Positions 45,644 through 59,196 are shown, numbered from the stretch's first letter. The stretch: 64,000 nt of DNA from Eucommia ulmoides (GCA_016647705.1 CM028335.1:2418001-2482000); one strand, 5' to 3'. Program-made: numbers and translations. The notes: generated by a model not told the origin, from the sequence alone.

Positions 45644-48117
45644 GGTGACGTTTGGTAACCGTTTTTGTATTTCCATTCTAGCAGTGAGATGAGAATAGGA
45701 TGGGATGGGGAGTTGTTTACGTAATAAATATTTAAAAAAAAAAAAATTACTGAAAAAATATTGATTTCAATTTATTTACCGAAGGAATGCATTTCAGTTT
45801 TCTGAAGGGCGGGATTGAATTTTTTTTTTTGATTTTTTTTTTTAAGTTTTTTAGATCCCGGCCTTGTCAAGGCCGGGATCACACAACCTTTTTTTTTTTT
45901 TGGCCGAATAAATTTTTAAAATTTTGGGCAACTTTGAGTTGATTAACGGTGGTCTATCGATATTTTAAATAAATCTAATTTTTTTTGTGTATAAATTACG
46001 TTCAAAATACTCCATAATGCTTTTTACAACACTAAAAACGGATAAGTGGATAAATTTTAAAAAATGACCAAAGTTAACTAGACGAATTGTTTCGATAACG
46101 GCGAATTTTTTTTCGGTAATTTAGAATTAACAAAAGATTGCATGTCCATAACAGAAATGAACCAAATTTTTTGTATATAAACTATGTTGATAACACTACA
46201 TAACAAAACTTATAATACTAAAAACGGACAAGTGAATGAATTTTAAATAACCGCCAAAGTTGACCAGACGAGTTTTTTTTGAAAATTTTGAGTTAACAAC
46301 AAATGGTCGTCTATCCGTAACAGAAATGAACCTGATTTTTTTGTATACAAACTACGTTCATAACGCTAAATAATAAAATCGAGAACATTAAAAACGGATA
46401 AGGGAATATATGGTGTTGAGAGAAGAGAAAATTTATATAAAATAATAGAAAAAGTTTGGATGGACATAATTTTGCGTTCGGTGGTCCGTTTGGTGCGATT
46501 TTTTTTTTAATTTCAGGTATTTTTTTGAGATCTAGGCGTGCAAACCGCCATAGTCCAGTATTTTTTCAAATAAAGTCCGTTTTCATATTCAATTTTGGAT
46601 TCGAAGTGTTGTGTGACTAAATTTGTAATCTTCGTCGCGAGTGTGTGTCTTGTCCTATTGGTAAAATTGAAATCTTCGAAAGCTAGAGTAATGACTCAGA
46701 TCAAACCCAATTTTTTTTTAAAAAAATGCCTCCAACGGACCACCGAGCGTAAAGTTATGTCCATCCAAACATTGAAGAGCAATATAATGTTTTTGGAAGG
46801 TTGAAGAGTAATAAAATGTTGTGACAATAACTATTATTTAAAAATTATTCACTAATCCGTTTTTGGTGTTCTCGATTTTATTATTTAGCGTTATGAACGT
46901 AGTTTGTAATAAAAAAATCAGGTTCATTTCTGTTACGGATAGACGACCATTTTTTGTTAACTCAAAATTTTCAAAAAAAACTCGTCTGGTCAACTTTGGC
47001 GGTTATTTAAAATTTATCCATTTGTCCGTTTTTAGTATTATAAGTTTTGTTATATAGTGTTATCAACATAGTTTATATACAAAAAATTTGCTTCATTTCT
47101 ATTACGGACATGCAATCTTTTGTTAATTCTAAATTGTCGAAAAAAATTTCGCCGTTATCGAAACAACTCGTCTAGTCAACTTTGGCCATTTTTTAAAATT
47201 CATCCACTTATCCGTTTTTAGTGTTGTAAAAAGCATTATGGAGTATTTTGAACGTAATTTATACACAAAAAAAATTAGATTTATTTAAAATATCGATAGA
47301 CCACCGTTAATCAACTCAAAGTTGCCCAAAATTTTAAAAATTTATTCGGCCAAAACAAAACATAACAAAAAAATGAAAAATAAAAATAAAATAAAAAATT
47401 AAGTTGTGTGATCTCGGCCTTCACAAGGCCGGGATCTAAAAAACTTTAAAAAAAAAATAAAAAATAATAATAATTCGATCCCGCCCTTCAGAAGGCCGAA
47501 GTGCATTCATTCGGTAAATAAGTTGAAATCCATACTTTTTCAGTAATTTTTTTTTAAAATTTTTTTTATTACGTAAACAACTCATGGGATGAAATGAGAA
47601 TTTTGTTTTCTTTTTGGAAATAGAATCGCGTTTGGTAACGATAATTTTTTTTTTTGTTTTGGAAAGGGAATTGCGTTTGGTAACGATTTTATCCCCTTTT
47701 TTTTTTTTTTTTTTCTTTCTGTTTTGGCCTGATGGCGGTGGCGCCGGCCGGAAGGCAATGGCGCCATCGCCAGAGACGGCCGGACAGCGGTGGCGGGTGG
47801 TGACAGTGGCCGGAAAATTTCCGGCTGGACGGTGACCGGCGACGGTCGCCTGAGATGGCCGGCGGTGGCAGATGGCGGCGGACTATGGTCGGCCGGCGGA
47901 TAAACAGTGACCATGTGTTTTGGGAATGAAATGAGAATAATGAGAAACAACTTTTTTTTGTTTCTCATTTCTTAAGAAAAAAGTGGGCACAATTCTCAAA
48001 TGTGAATGAAATGGAAACGAAAACAAAAATTACCAAACGCTATTCCCAAACAGAATTCCCAAAAATCTGGGAATGGGATAGGAATTTCTGGAATGGAAAC
48101 GGTTACCAAACAGGGCC
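45644..48117. mobile_element. Tourist/PIF-Harbinger-like MITE in R3, carrying LIR-2
   Basis: The ends are GGTGACGTTTGGTAACCG and, from the right, GGCCCTGTTTGGTAACCG, flanked by TTA (45641-45643, 48118-48120). R1 has the empty site gacaaattagtcgactg near 37150. The LIR-2 insertion separates 64 bases on the left from 534 on the right. Confidence 0.9.
45708..47583. mobile_element. Long-inverted-repeat element LIR-2, 1876 bp, in R3
   Basis: Nearly the whole element is one hairpin. Arms of about 850-900 bp run 45710 to about 46550 and, inverted, about 46690-47583. The tip is GAGTTGTTTACGTAATAAAT, shared with LIR-1. A GC-rich box gatcccggccttgtcaaggc lies 160 bp from the left end and its partner near the right end. 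Each arm contains about three diverged subrepeats of about 190 bp with ctaaaaacggataagtg and gttgaccagacgag. An 8-bp duplication ATGGGATG flanks it (45700-45707, 47584-47591). No gene is seen; the 46595-46804 frame lies in the loop and is unsupported. Confidence 0.85.
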
Positions 48118-50194
48118 TTAGTCAACTGTTGAAAATAGTGGGTTTAAATTGCATATCTTGATTTAATCGGTGAACCGAATGGGGCATCATTACTTTATAT
48201 CATGGATTTTTTATTATTATTTATTACTTTTTTATTATTAATAAAGTAAAATATTTTTTTATTTTTAATTGAATTCAAGTAAAATACCCCATTTGGTTGA
48301 TCGATTTGATCAAGATATGCAATTTAAACCCACTATTTTTAACTGTCGACTGATTTGTCAAGTTGGTCGACCGACTTGATTAGTTTTCAGAACTTTTTAT
48401 CTCATTGTTTTAACTAATCAAACGTTCCACTTATTCGATCGACTGTTTGACTTCACTTTTAAATTAAAATTACAACAATCAAAGAAATTAAAATTAACAA
48501 ATAAAAAAATATATGAAAAAACGAAATTAAAAAAAAAAAAGTAAAAACAAAAAAAAAATGTTCAAAATAAAATAATAGTCAAACTTTAGTTATAAAGTGT
48601 CAAAAACCCTTGGGTTCTTTTCAAGAAACCTCTCTCTCTCCAGGGAAAAAAAGGACTTAGTCTCGGCGTTTTAACACCGGGACTTGGTCCAAGAAAAAAA
48701 GGACTTAGTCCCGGCATTTTGAACATGGTCCAAATTTTTTTGGTCCTGGCATTCTGAATGCCAGAACCAAAAAAATTAAAAAAAAATAAAAATAAAACAA
48801 GTCCCGGTGTTCGGTACATCGAGATACTTGGGTTGTGTAAATAAGTTAAAAAATACTCTTTGACAGATTTTTTTTTTTTAAAAATATTTATTACTTAAAT
48901 AACTCCTATTCTATATTCTAAACTCATGTTAACATTCTAATTTTTGTTTTTTTATTTTCGTCTCTAGAATTTCTTTTTTCTTTTTATTTATTTTTGTTTC
49001 TTTAAGTTCTATTTTTGTATGTGTTTTTTCTTCTCGAATAATTTTTTGACCACCAAGGAGTTTCGAGAGGATAAATTTAGGAGGTAACTGCCTGTTTTTT
49101 TATGTTAGGCTATGTATTAGATATTGGCGGACATCTTCGAATATCATCACTAGATATGATAATATGTAAAAATTGTGAATTTCTGTATTTTTTTTTTGAT
49201 AAAACTTTCTTCGAAGATTTATATTATAAATCAATATGGTATTTTATAATTTTAATTATTTTTTATGATTTTTTTTTTTTGAAAAATAGAAGGTTTATTT
49301 TTATTTTTTTTTAAATTCAAGGAAAAAATTTACGCTCGTATAATTCTCACCTCCATTTCCTAAACGGTTATTAAATTACATTATTTATCCTTTAATTACA
49401 AATTAAAATTTCGATTTTATTATATTGTTTTTGGGATTTCATTTGTCACGAACAAAATAAGGGATTTGCGGTATTGGCTTTGGTTTACATAAAATTAAAT
49501 GGCTCGGTTTAAAAATCGAAAGTAAACTGTCGGTTTTGAGTTTGGTTTTAGTTTCAAGTGAAACCGGTCCAATATCGAACTGTTTCCATCCCTAGTTGTA
49601 ATGTAGTGCGTTTCTAGTAGGGAACATCTCAACGTGTAATGTATTTGGATTCATGTCATGAAAGGTTCGGAAAGTTTTACGCTGATTGTCAGCTACCTAA
49701 TACAGCTATCCTCTTTACGCAGGTTTGAGACGGGTTATGTAAAGAATAAGGCATAAAAAACCCACAGCCCCCAGCGGAGTTAATTTCAACCCATACCAAA
49801 AGTACGAAAAAATAGTCATTATGATATTAGTGGTTATTGACAATCTTTAACTTACCTAGTCCTTAAAAAATCATTTGATATTGAAAGTGGATTTTATTTT
49901 TTATTTTTAAAAAAACTACCATGTAAAAATAAATAATTATGGGGCGTTCGTTGAACGGTCCATCGATTAAAATTTAAGCCATAAAGTCCAAAACTTTAGG
50001 CATTTTATACCAAGCTTATCAAACTTTTCTTGGACAAAAATATTCCTATATATTTTATCATCAAATTTACGCAAACAAAAAAATTGTCGCCGTTTTTCAT
50101 TGTCTACAACTCTCACAAATAAAAAGTCACAAAAAATTGATTCATTTCAAAAACGAAATCGATCAATAATATAAAGTTATTGATCGTAATCTGA

Positions 50195-50575
50195 CGATAT
50201 TCAACATTCATATGAGGAGTATTTTGGTCAGAAAAAAATAATATCATAATTAAAAAAAAAAAAAAAAAAAAAAACAAAAAAAAAAGAAGAAACAAAACAG
50301 TTGATGTTACATTCAACACTCACAGGTGTTGAATGTTACATTCAACATTCAACATTCACATGAGGGGTATTTTGGTCAGAAAAAAATAGCATCATAAAAA
50401 AAAAAAAAAAAATGATGTTACATTAAACACTCACAGGTGTTAAATGTTACATTCAACATCCACATGAAGGGTATTTTGGTTAAAAAAAAATAGTATAAAA
50501 AAAATAAAAATAAAATAAAAAATAATAATAATTTTGATGTTACATTCATCATCCATATGAGAGGTATTTTGATAA
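50195..50575. repeat. Palindromic minisatellite in R3
   Basis: Same family and order as 39186-39565, with small changes in A-tract length. Confidence 0.85.
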
Positions 50576-53104
50576 AAAAAAGACAAAATGACTTATTGGT
50601 GAAAAAAAAAAGTAATGGGAGTAATTGGTAATTTCTTTTGTATTTTGAGATTAAATGGTGCATGCCCCTAAAAACAATCTACTCGAAATAATTTAAAGAA
50701 TTTTTTTAGGGGCGGTTATCGAAAGTTTTCATGAGGAGATGAAAACTGTCAAATTATTTTATTATTTTTTCAATTTATGTTCCGCACTTTTAATAATATC
50801 TAGACATGAACAATTATAATTTCATTAATCATCTCTTCATATAATCATAAATAATTATATTTTGATTACTTGATTAAATTATACAAACGCATTTGTCTAA
50901 ATAATAATTTCAAAATGACATCTCAATCAACGTTTTCAATCTTGCAAAAAAAGAAAAGAAAATATGTTGTACATAATTTTGGATGGAAAATGGATTGTGC
51001 TCAACTTGTGACCTTTTAACGATTCGTTAAAAAATAAGAGAGAAAATTTAAATCATTGTTAGTAGAGTGATGAAATGATGAAAATATCTTTTTAAAAGGT
51101 CATATACTGACCTGATCACATCTCATTTTATGTCCAAAATATTCACAAAGTTTTCAATTTTGTAAGATTGAAACAAATGTGAAATTTAAATGATTAAATA
51201 TGCAATTTACTAACACTTAGGACACCCACCTCATACTTTAAGGACCAAAATATAATTTTCTTGATTTTTTTTTATGCAATTAATAATCTATGTATATTTA
51301 ATTTGAACACATTTCATAAATTGCTATTATAATTTACTAAAATATAAAATAAATAGTTATTATCCGTGCTTAAAGACACTGTTTTAAATTGAACAAATTG
51401 TGAAACACACAAAATTAATATGAACCATACCATCAAGTTTAAATATATACACTAATTGAACGCATTCAAAAAAATACAGATTGATGAACTCGCTGATTGA
51501 CAAAGATAAATCGCACGTGAGGGTGAGACCAACTCGCATATTGCGTTGCAGTCTGTGAGAAATCGATTTATGATTAGCGCTTTGCAAGAAATCAATTTGC
51601 GATTTGTAATCTGAGAGAAATCACAACAGAAAGAGAAGATCGGCGTAATGTACGAGAGATCGAAGTTGCGATTGCAAGACATCAAAACAAAGAGAGAAGA
51701 TAAAAAATTTGAGCGATAAATCGAAGTTGATTTGCAAAAATCAAAACAGAGAAAAAAGATCGAAGATTTATGTGAGATATCGAAGCTCTAATATTGGAGA
51801 TATTAAGACAGAAAGAACAACGATTTCGTGAGAGAGATATCCCATTGCGACTGAAAGAGAAATGAAAACCCTAATTAAAATTATTTTTTATAAATTAAGA
51901 TGATTCAACGGTCTAAAATATAAGTTAATTTATTTTACAATTCATTAACCAATTGAAGTCTAATAACTAATGTGACCCTCTAAATTTCACCTCTTTTTTT
52001 TTTCTTTTTGTTTTTTCGGTTTTACAGTTAGATGACCAACTTACGCACACCTTAACTATTCACATTCCCAGACGATCTTAAGGGTGCACTCCTCCGCATC
52101 GGCATAGTGCATTTAGAATTAATCTCAAGATTTAATTTCCGGAATACTCTCCAGGAAAGTCGAACCCTAATTAATAAGGAAAATAGACACCTCTTCTTGT
52201 CAACCGGTCTGGTATTTCACCGCCCTTTAATCGATTAATGTTGTGAGTAATTAAATTAATTATTTAGTATAGTTGTAATATTTAATAAATATAATTACTT
52301 TATCGTTGACATTTGACTTATCCATAATAGACATGTTAGTTGAAAATCAAGAGGAATTGCAATGTAATAATATAATTAAAAAATAATAAAATTAAATCAC
52401 ATAATCACGTACTTATTTCAACGTCAACTTGTATAATCAAATCATTAGAATCCAATGATAAAACTTTCTTCAAATCTAAGATTTATATTATAAATCGTTT
52501 GGTAGTAAATCGACAAGTTAAGTACAAAAAAATGTATTAATCTATGGAGTTGTTTATGTAATAAATATTTTTTTTAAAAAAAAATAATTCTGACAGAAGG
52601 TATTTTTAATTTATTTACACAATCCAAGTATCCTGATGTTCTGAACACTGACACTTATTTTATTTTTTAATTTTTAATTTTTTTTGTCTCTGCATTTCGA
52701 ACACTGGGACCAAAAAAATTTGGACCAAGGAATAAGATATTTTTTTCTTGCCAACAGTGAGAGAGAGAGAGAGAGAGGAGAGAGAGATAACGAAAGTGAA
52801 TGGTTATCTTGAAAAAAAATCCAAGGGTTTTTGACACTTTATAACCCTAAAATTTGACCATTATTTCACTTTGAACATTTTTTTTTGTTTTTTAGGTTTT
52901 ACTTTTTTTTTTTTTTTTAATTTCGCTTTTTTATAAAGATTTTTTTTTTTTGGTTTGTTAATTTTAATTTGTTTGATTGTTGTAATTTTAATTTAAAAAT
53001 AAGGTCAAACGGTTGATTGAATAAGTCAAACGTTTGACTGGTTAAAGTAGTGAAGTAAAAAATTCTGAAAACTAATCAAGTCGGTTGAACAACTTGACAA
53101 ATTA

Positions 53105-55577
53105 GGTGACGTTTGGTAACCGTTTCTATTTCCATTCTAGCAGTGGGATGAGAATAGGATGGGATGGGGAGTTGTTTACGTAATAAATATTTTTTAAAAA
53201 AAATTACTGAAAAAATATTGATTTCAATTTATTTACCGAAGAAATGCATTTCGGTTTTCTAAAGGGCGGGATCGAATTTTTTTTTTTTGATTTTTTTTTT
53301 AAGTTTTTCAGATCCCGGCCTTGTGAAGGCTGGGATCACACAACCTTTTTTTTTTTTTTTTTTTTTGGCCGAATAAATTTTTAAAATTTTGGGCAACTTT
53401 GAGTTAATTAACGGTGGTCTATCGATATTTTAAATAAATCTAATTTTTTTTTGTGTATAAATTACGTTCAAAATACTCCATAATACTTTTTACAATACTA
53501 AAAACGGATAAGTGGATGAATTTTAAAAAATGACCAAAGTTGACTAGATGAGTTGTTTCGATAACGACGAATTTTTTTTCGACAATTTAGAATTAACAAA
53601 AGATTGCATGTCCGTAACAGAAATGAACCAAATTTTTTGTATATAAACTATATTGATAACACTACATAACAAAACTTATAATACTAAAAACGGACAAGTG
53701 GATGAATTTTAAATAACCGCCAAAGTTGACCAGACGAGTTTTTTTGAAAATTTTGAGTTAACAACAAATGGTCGTCTATCCATAACAGAAATGAACCTGA
53801 TTTTTTTGTATACAAACTACGTTCATAACGCTAAATAATAAAATCGAGAACATAAAAAACGGATAAGGGAATATATGGTGTTGAGAGAAGAGAAAATTTA
53901 TATAAAATAATAGAAAAAATTTGGATGGACATAATTTTGCGTTCGGTGGTCCGTTTGGAACGATTTTTTTTTTGATTTCAGGTATTTTTTTGAGATCTAG
54001 GCGTACAAACCGCCATAGCCGGTTTGGTCCAGTATTTTTTCAAATAAAGTCCGTTTTCATATTCAATTTTGGATTCGAAGTGTTGTGTGACTAAATTTGT
54101 AATCTTCGTCGCGAGTGTGTATCTTGTCCTATTGGTAAAATTGAAATCTTCGAAAACTAGAGTGATGACTCAGATCAAACCCAATTTTTTAAAAAAAATT
54201 GCCTCCAACGGACCACCGAGCGCAAAGTTATGTCCATCCAAACATTGAAGAGCAATATAATGTTTTTGGAACGTTGAAGAGTAATAAAATGTTGTGACAA
54301 TAACCATTATTTAAAAATTATTCACTAATCCGTTTTTGGTGTTCTCGATTTTATTATTTAGCGTAATGAACGTAGTTTGTAAATAAAAAAATCAGGTTCA
54401 TTTCTGTTACGGATAGACGACCATTTTTTGTTAACTCAAAATTTTCAAAAAAAACTCGTCTGGTCAACTTTGGCGGTTATTTAAAATTCATCCATTTGTC
54501 CGTTTTTAGTATTATTAGTTTTGTTATATAGTGTTATCAACATAGTTTATATACAAAAAATTGGTTCATTTTTATTACGGACATGCAATCTTTTGTTAAT
54601 TCTAAATTGTCGAAAAAAATTTCGCCGTTATCGAAACAACTCATCTAGTCAACTTTGGCAATTTTTTAAAATTCATCCACTTATCCGTTTTTAGTGTTGT
54701 AAAAAGCATTATGGAGTATTTTGAACTTAATTTATACACAAAAAAAATTAGATTTATTTAAAATATCGATAGACCACCGTTAATCAACTCAAAGTTGTCG
54801 AAAATTTTAAAAATTTATTCGGCCAAAACAAAACATAACAAAAAAATGAAAAATAAAAATAAAAATAAAAAATTAAGTTGTGTGATCCCGGCCTTCACAA
54901 GGCCGGGATCTAAAAAACTTTAAAAAAATAAATTCGATCCCGCCCTTCAGAAGGCCGAAGTGCATTCATTCGGTAAATAAGTTGAAATCCATACTTTTTC
55001 AGTAATTTTTTTTTTTTAAATATTTATTACGTAAACAACTCATGGGATGAGATAGGAATTTTGTTTTCTTTTTGGAAGTAGAATCGCGTTTGGTAACGAT
55101 AATTTTTTCTTTTTTTTTGGAAAGGGAATTGTGTTTGGTAACGATTTTATCCTAATTTTTTTTATTTTTTTTCTGTTTTGGCCTGACGGCGGTGGCGCCG
55201 GCCGGAAGGCAATGGCGCCATCGCTAGAGACAGCCGGACAGCGGTGGCGGGTGGTGACAGTGGCCGGCGGCCAGAAGTGGCCGGAAAATTTCCGGCTGGA
55301 CGGTGATCGGCGACGGTCGCCTGAGATGGCTGGCGGCGGCGGACTGTAGTCGGCCGGCAGATGAACAGTGACCATGTGTTTTGGGAATGAAATGAGAATA
55401 ATGAGAAATAACTTTTTTTGTTTTTCATTTCTTAAGAAAAAAGTGGGCACAATTCTCAAATGGGAATGAAATGGAAACGAAAACAAAAATTACCAAATAC
55501 TATTCCCAAACAGAATTCCCAAAAATCTGGGAATGGGATAGGAATTTCTGGAATGGAAACGGTTATCAAACAAGGCC
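53105..55577. mobile_element. Tourist/PIF-Harbinger-like MITE in R4, carrying LIR-2
   Basis: The ends are GGTGACGTTTGGTAACCG and, from the right, GGCCTTGTTTGATAACCG, flanked by TTA (53102-53104, 55578-55580). Same site as in R3. Confidence 0.9.
53167..55041. mobile_element. Long-inverted-repeat element LIR-2, 1875 bp, in R4
   Basis: Copy of 45708-47583 at the same site, with ATGGGATG flanks (53159-53166, 55042-55049). It differs from the R3 copy by scattered substitutions and homopolymer lengths, plus an extra ccggtttggt in the loop near 54019. Confidence 0.85.
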
Positions 55578-57585
55578 TTAGTCGACTGTTGAAAATAGTG
55601 AGTTTAAATTGCATATCTTGATTTAATCGGTGAACCGAATGGGGCATCATTACTTTATATCATGGATTTTTTTATTTTTTTTTATTATTTATTACTTTTT
55701 TATTATTAATAAAGTAAAATATTTTTTTATTTTTAATTGAATTCAAGTAAAATACCCCATTTGGTTGATCGATTTGATCAAGATATGCAATTTAAACCCA
55801 TTATTTTCAACTGTCGACTGATTTGTCAAGTTGGTCGATTGACTTGATTAGTTTTCAGAACTTTTTATCTCATTGTTTTAACTAATCAAACGTTCCACTT
55901 AATTGATCGACCGTTTGACTTCACTTTTAAATAAAAATTACAACAATCAAAGAAATTAAAATTAACAAATAAAAAAAAATATATATTAAAAAACGAAATT
56001 AAAAAAAAAAAAAGTAAAAACTAAAAAAAAAAATGTTCAAAGTAAAATAATGGTCAAACTTTAGGGTTCTAGGCAAGAAAAAAAGGACTTAGTCCCGGCG
56101 TTTTAAACACCGGGACTTGGTCTAATTTTTTTTGGTCCCGGCGTTCTAAATGCCAGGACCAAAAAAAATTAAAAAAATAAAAATAAAACAAATCATGATG
56201 TTCGGTACACCGAGATATTTAGGTTGTGTAAATAAGTTAAAAAACACCTTTTGTCAGAATTTAAAAACAAAAAAACATTTATTACGTAAACAACTCCTAA
56301 TCTATGTTCTAAACTCATGTTAACATTCTAATTTTTGTTTTTTATTTTTTGTCTCTAGAATTTCTTTTTTGTTTCTTTAAGTTCTATTTTTGTATGTGTT
56401 TTTTCTTCTCGAATAATTTTTTGACCACCGAGGAGTTTCGAGAGAATAAATTTAGGAGGTAACTGCTTGTTTTTTATGTTAGGCTATGTATTAGATATTG
56501 GCGGACATCTTCGAGTATCATCGCTAAATATGATGATATGTGAAAATTGTAAATTTCTGTATTTTTTTTTTTTTTTTTATGATAAAACTTTCTTCGAAGA
56601 TTTATATTATAAATCAATATGGTATTTTATGTTTTTAATTATTTTTTATGATTTTTTTTGGAAAAATGTTAAAAATATTTTTTTTAAAAAATCAAGGAAA
56701 AAATTTACGCTCATATAATTCTCACCTCCATTTCCTAAACGGTTATTAAATTACATTATTTATCTCTTAATTACAAATTAAAATTTTCTCTTGTAAATTA
56801 AAATTTCGATTTTATTATATTGTTTCTGGGATTTCATCTGTCACGAACAAAATAAGGGATTTGTGGTATTAGCTTTGGTTTACATAAAATTAAATGGTTC
56901 GGTTTAAAAATAGAAAGTAAATTGTCGGCTTTCGGTTTGGTTTTAGTTTCAAGTGAAACCGGTCCAATATCGAACTGTTTCCATCCCTAGTTGTAATGTA
57001 GTGCGTTTCTAGTAGGGAATATCTCACATATAACGTATTTGGATTCATGCCACAAAAGGTTCTGACAGTTTTACACTGATTGTCAGCTATCTCCTTTATC
57101 CAGGTTTGAGACGGGTTATGCAAAGAATAAGGCATAAAAAATCCACAGCCCCGAGCGGAGTTAATTTCAACCCATACCGAAAGTACGAAAAAATAGTCAT
57201 TAATATTAGTGGTTATTGACAATCTTTAACTTGCCTAGTCCTTAAAAAATCATTTGAAATTGAAACTGGATTTTATTTTTTATTTTTTAAAAAAAAAAAC
57301 TACCATGTAAAAATAAATAATTATGGGACTTTCGTTCAACAGTCCATCGATTAAAATTTAAGCTATAAAGTCCTAAACTTTGGGCGTTATATACCAAGCT
57401 CATCAAACTTATCTTGGACAAAAATATTCCTATATATTTTATCATCAAATTTACGCAAATAATAAAATTATCGTTGTTTTTCATTGTCTACAACTCTCAC
57501 AAATAAAAAGTCACAAGAAGTAAATTCATTTTAAAAACAAAATCGATCAATAATATAAAGTTATCGATCTTAATCTGAAGATATT

Positions 57586-58101
57586 CAAATTCCGTGATCA
57601 ATTACTATTAAAAATTAATAAAAGAATAATATGCGTAATTTGGACAGAACAATTTTAACCTATTGCAAAAATTATATATATATATATATATATCAAAGAG
57701 CAAATCTGACAATATTGACCCTAAAATTTGTATCCTAAATTTCCACTGATAGGCCCATGTATTAAATGGGCCGAGCTTTTAAGCCCGGTTTATTTCTCCA
57801 TCCTCAAAGACCAAACAGAATAATTTAAATTTTAAATTATTAAATCTCAAATTGCCCGTACCGTGGATCTAGAAAAAAATATATTAATATATATTTTTAA
57901 TTTTTAAAAATTATAATTGATTTTTTATTAAAAAAAAAAGAAGTGATAATGTATATTTTTTTAAAAAAATTTAGGGATGATCAGATCTAAGGTCAGAATA
58001 TTAATAATGGGAAAAAAAAAATTTGATTATTGATTTGATAAAAATAAAGAAATTGGAGATATATTTTGTTCTGAATTGTGGTTCATTTTTAATAGTATAT
58101 G
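57586..58101. other. Gene-free stretch right of the array
   Basis: AT-rich, with an AT microsatellite at 57672-57692 and the inverted words ggcccatgtattaaatgggcc at about 57751-57771. No gene. Confidence 0.45.
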
Positions 58102-58533
58102 TAGGAGTGTGCAACGGATCGGGTTAACCCACCAAACCCACCCAAACTGCCAAGCCTGCGCCGCAAAAAAATTGCCCAATACTAACTCGTGCATTGCGTG
58201 AGTGTTAAATCTTGAAACCCGCATATCTATGGACAGATTACGGTTTGGCCCATATTCTTACGGGTTCAACCCGCCAGCCCGAGTAAACACAAAACGATGT
58301 CGTTTTAGACTTTAGTAGTTATGTTCATAATTTTTTTTTCTACTTTTGTGATGGTTTACAAATTACATTATAGTTTTTTTTTTTTTTTTTTTGTTACTAT
58401 AATTTTATCGCAATTTTTCTACAAATTTTTGTAATATAATGGGTTTTTTTTTTAGCAACATTTATTATATTTCAAGAGTAATCCACTGTTCTAATTAGTC
58501 CAACCCGAAAATAGGCTTAACCCATACACGATT

Positions 58534-58740
58534 GGATAGTTCACGGTTTAAACTAACCAACTCACATAATCTAACCCGCACATCATTAGGCAGTCCACGG
58601 TTCAAACTAACCCAACCCAATACATTACTGGATAGCCCACGATTTAAACTAACCAACTCACATAATCTAACCCGCACATCATTGGACAGTCCACGGTTCA
58701 AACTAACCCAACCCACCTAATATTGGTTTGGTTCGTGATT
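58534..58740. repeat. 96-bp tandem repeat, two units, with half-unit substructure
   Basis: Units start at 58534 and 58630. Each contains two diverged copies of a phrase like cacggttcaaactaaccc about 42-54 bp apart. Confidence 0.85.
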
Positions 58741-59193
58741 TTGGCACAATTCGCCTGTTGCTAGGGATGTCAACGGTCCGGGTTCAGCTCGATTTCTTGC
58801 AAAACCAAAACCATCTAAGATTTGTAAAATCAAAACCATAACCGCCGATTTTTTTAAACGGTTTTAAAACCGGACCGTTTAATTTTAATCAAAACCAAAA
58901 CCGCAAAACCGTTTAAGATTTTTAAATTTTATAAAAAATCAAAATCAAAACCGCGAACTACAATTCATTATTAATTCTAAACATTCTCCAAATCATACAC
59001 TATTTAAAATGACTAAAAATCAATAGCAAAAGTAACTACATAAAAACATTATTCAAAATCATACAGTCTAAGAAATTAACTATATAAAAACAGTCTTCAA
59101 CACAAACTAAATCAACTAAAGTGTAAACTAAAAGGGTTAAAAGTATAAATAAATAAAAATAGGGATGAAACTATAAATATTAAATAAATTAAA

Positions 59194-59196
<3 letters not shown>

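Larger units (their letters stand above)
45075..48906. mobile_element. LIR-1 element in R3, split by nested insertions
   Basis: The ends are GGAGTTGTTTATGTAATAAA and, from the right, GGAGTTATTTAAGTAATAA; flanks are taatctat (45067-45074) and tattctat (48907-48914). Arms are 45075-45643 and 48118-48906. Confidence 0.8.
43301..50668. repeat. R3: third array copy
   Basis: Full unit with a nested block: LIR-1 (45075-48906) holds a Tourist-like MITE (45644-48117), which holds an LIR-2 element (45708-47583). Without the 2.47-kb nest the unit is about 4.9 kb, matching R1. Confidence 0.85.
52546..56297. mobile_element. LIR-1 element in R4, split by nested insertions
   Basis: The ends are GGAGTTGTTTATGTAATAAA and, from the right, GGAGTTGTTTACGTAATAA, flanked by a perfect TAATCTAT duplication (52538-52545, 56298-56305). 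Confidence 0.82.
50669..57585. repeat. R4: fourth array copy
   Basis: Carries exactly the same nested insertions as R3, with the same junctions (Tourist-like MITE 53105-55577 in LIR-1 52546-56297; LIR-2 53167-55041). R3 and R4 therefore arose by duplication after the nest formed. Homology ends near 57585, before the minisatellite. Confidence 0.85.

Noticed and set aside
46595..46804. 69-codon frame in the LIR-2 loop
   Set aside because: The equivalent frame in the sister copy is altered, and there is no recognisable domain.
56890..57222. 110-codon minus-strand frame in R4
   Set aside because: The equivalent sequence in R1 and R3 is interrupted, so coding is not conserved.
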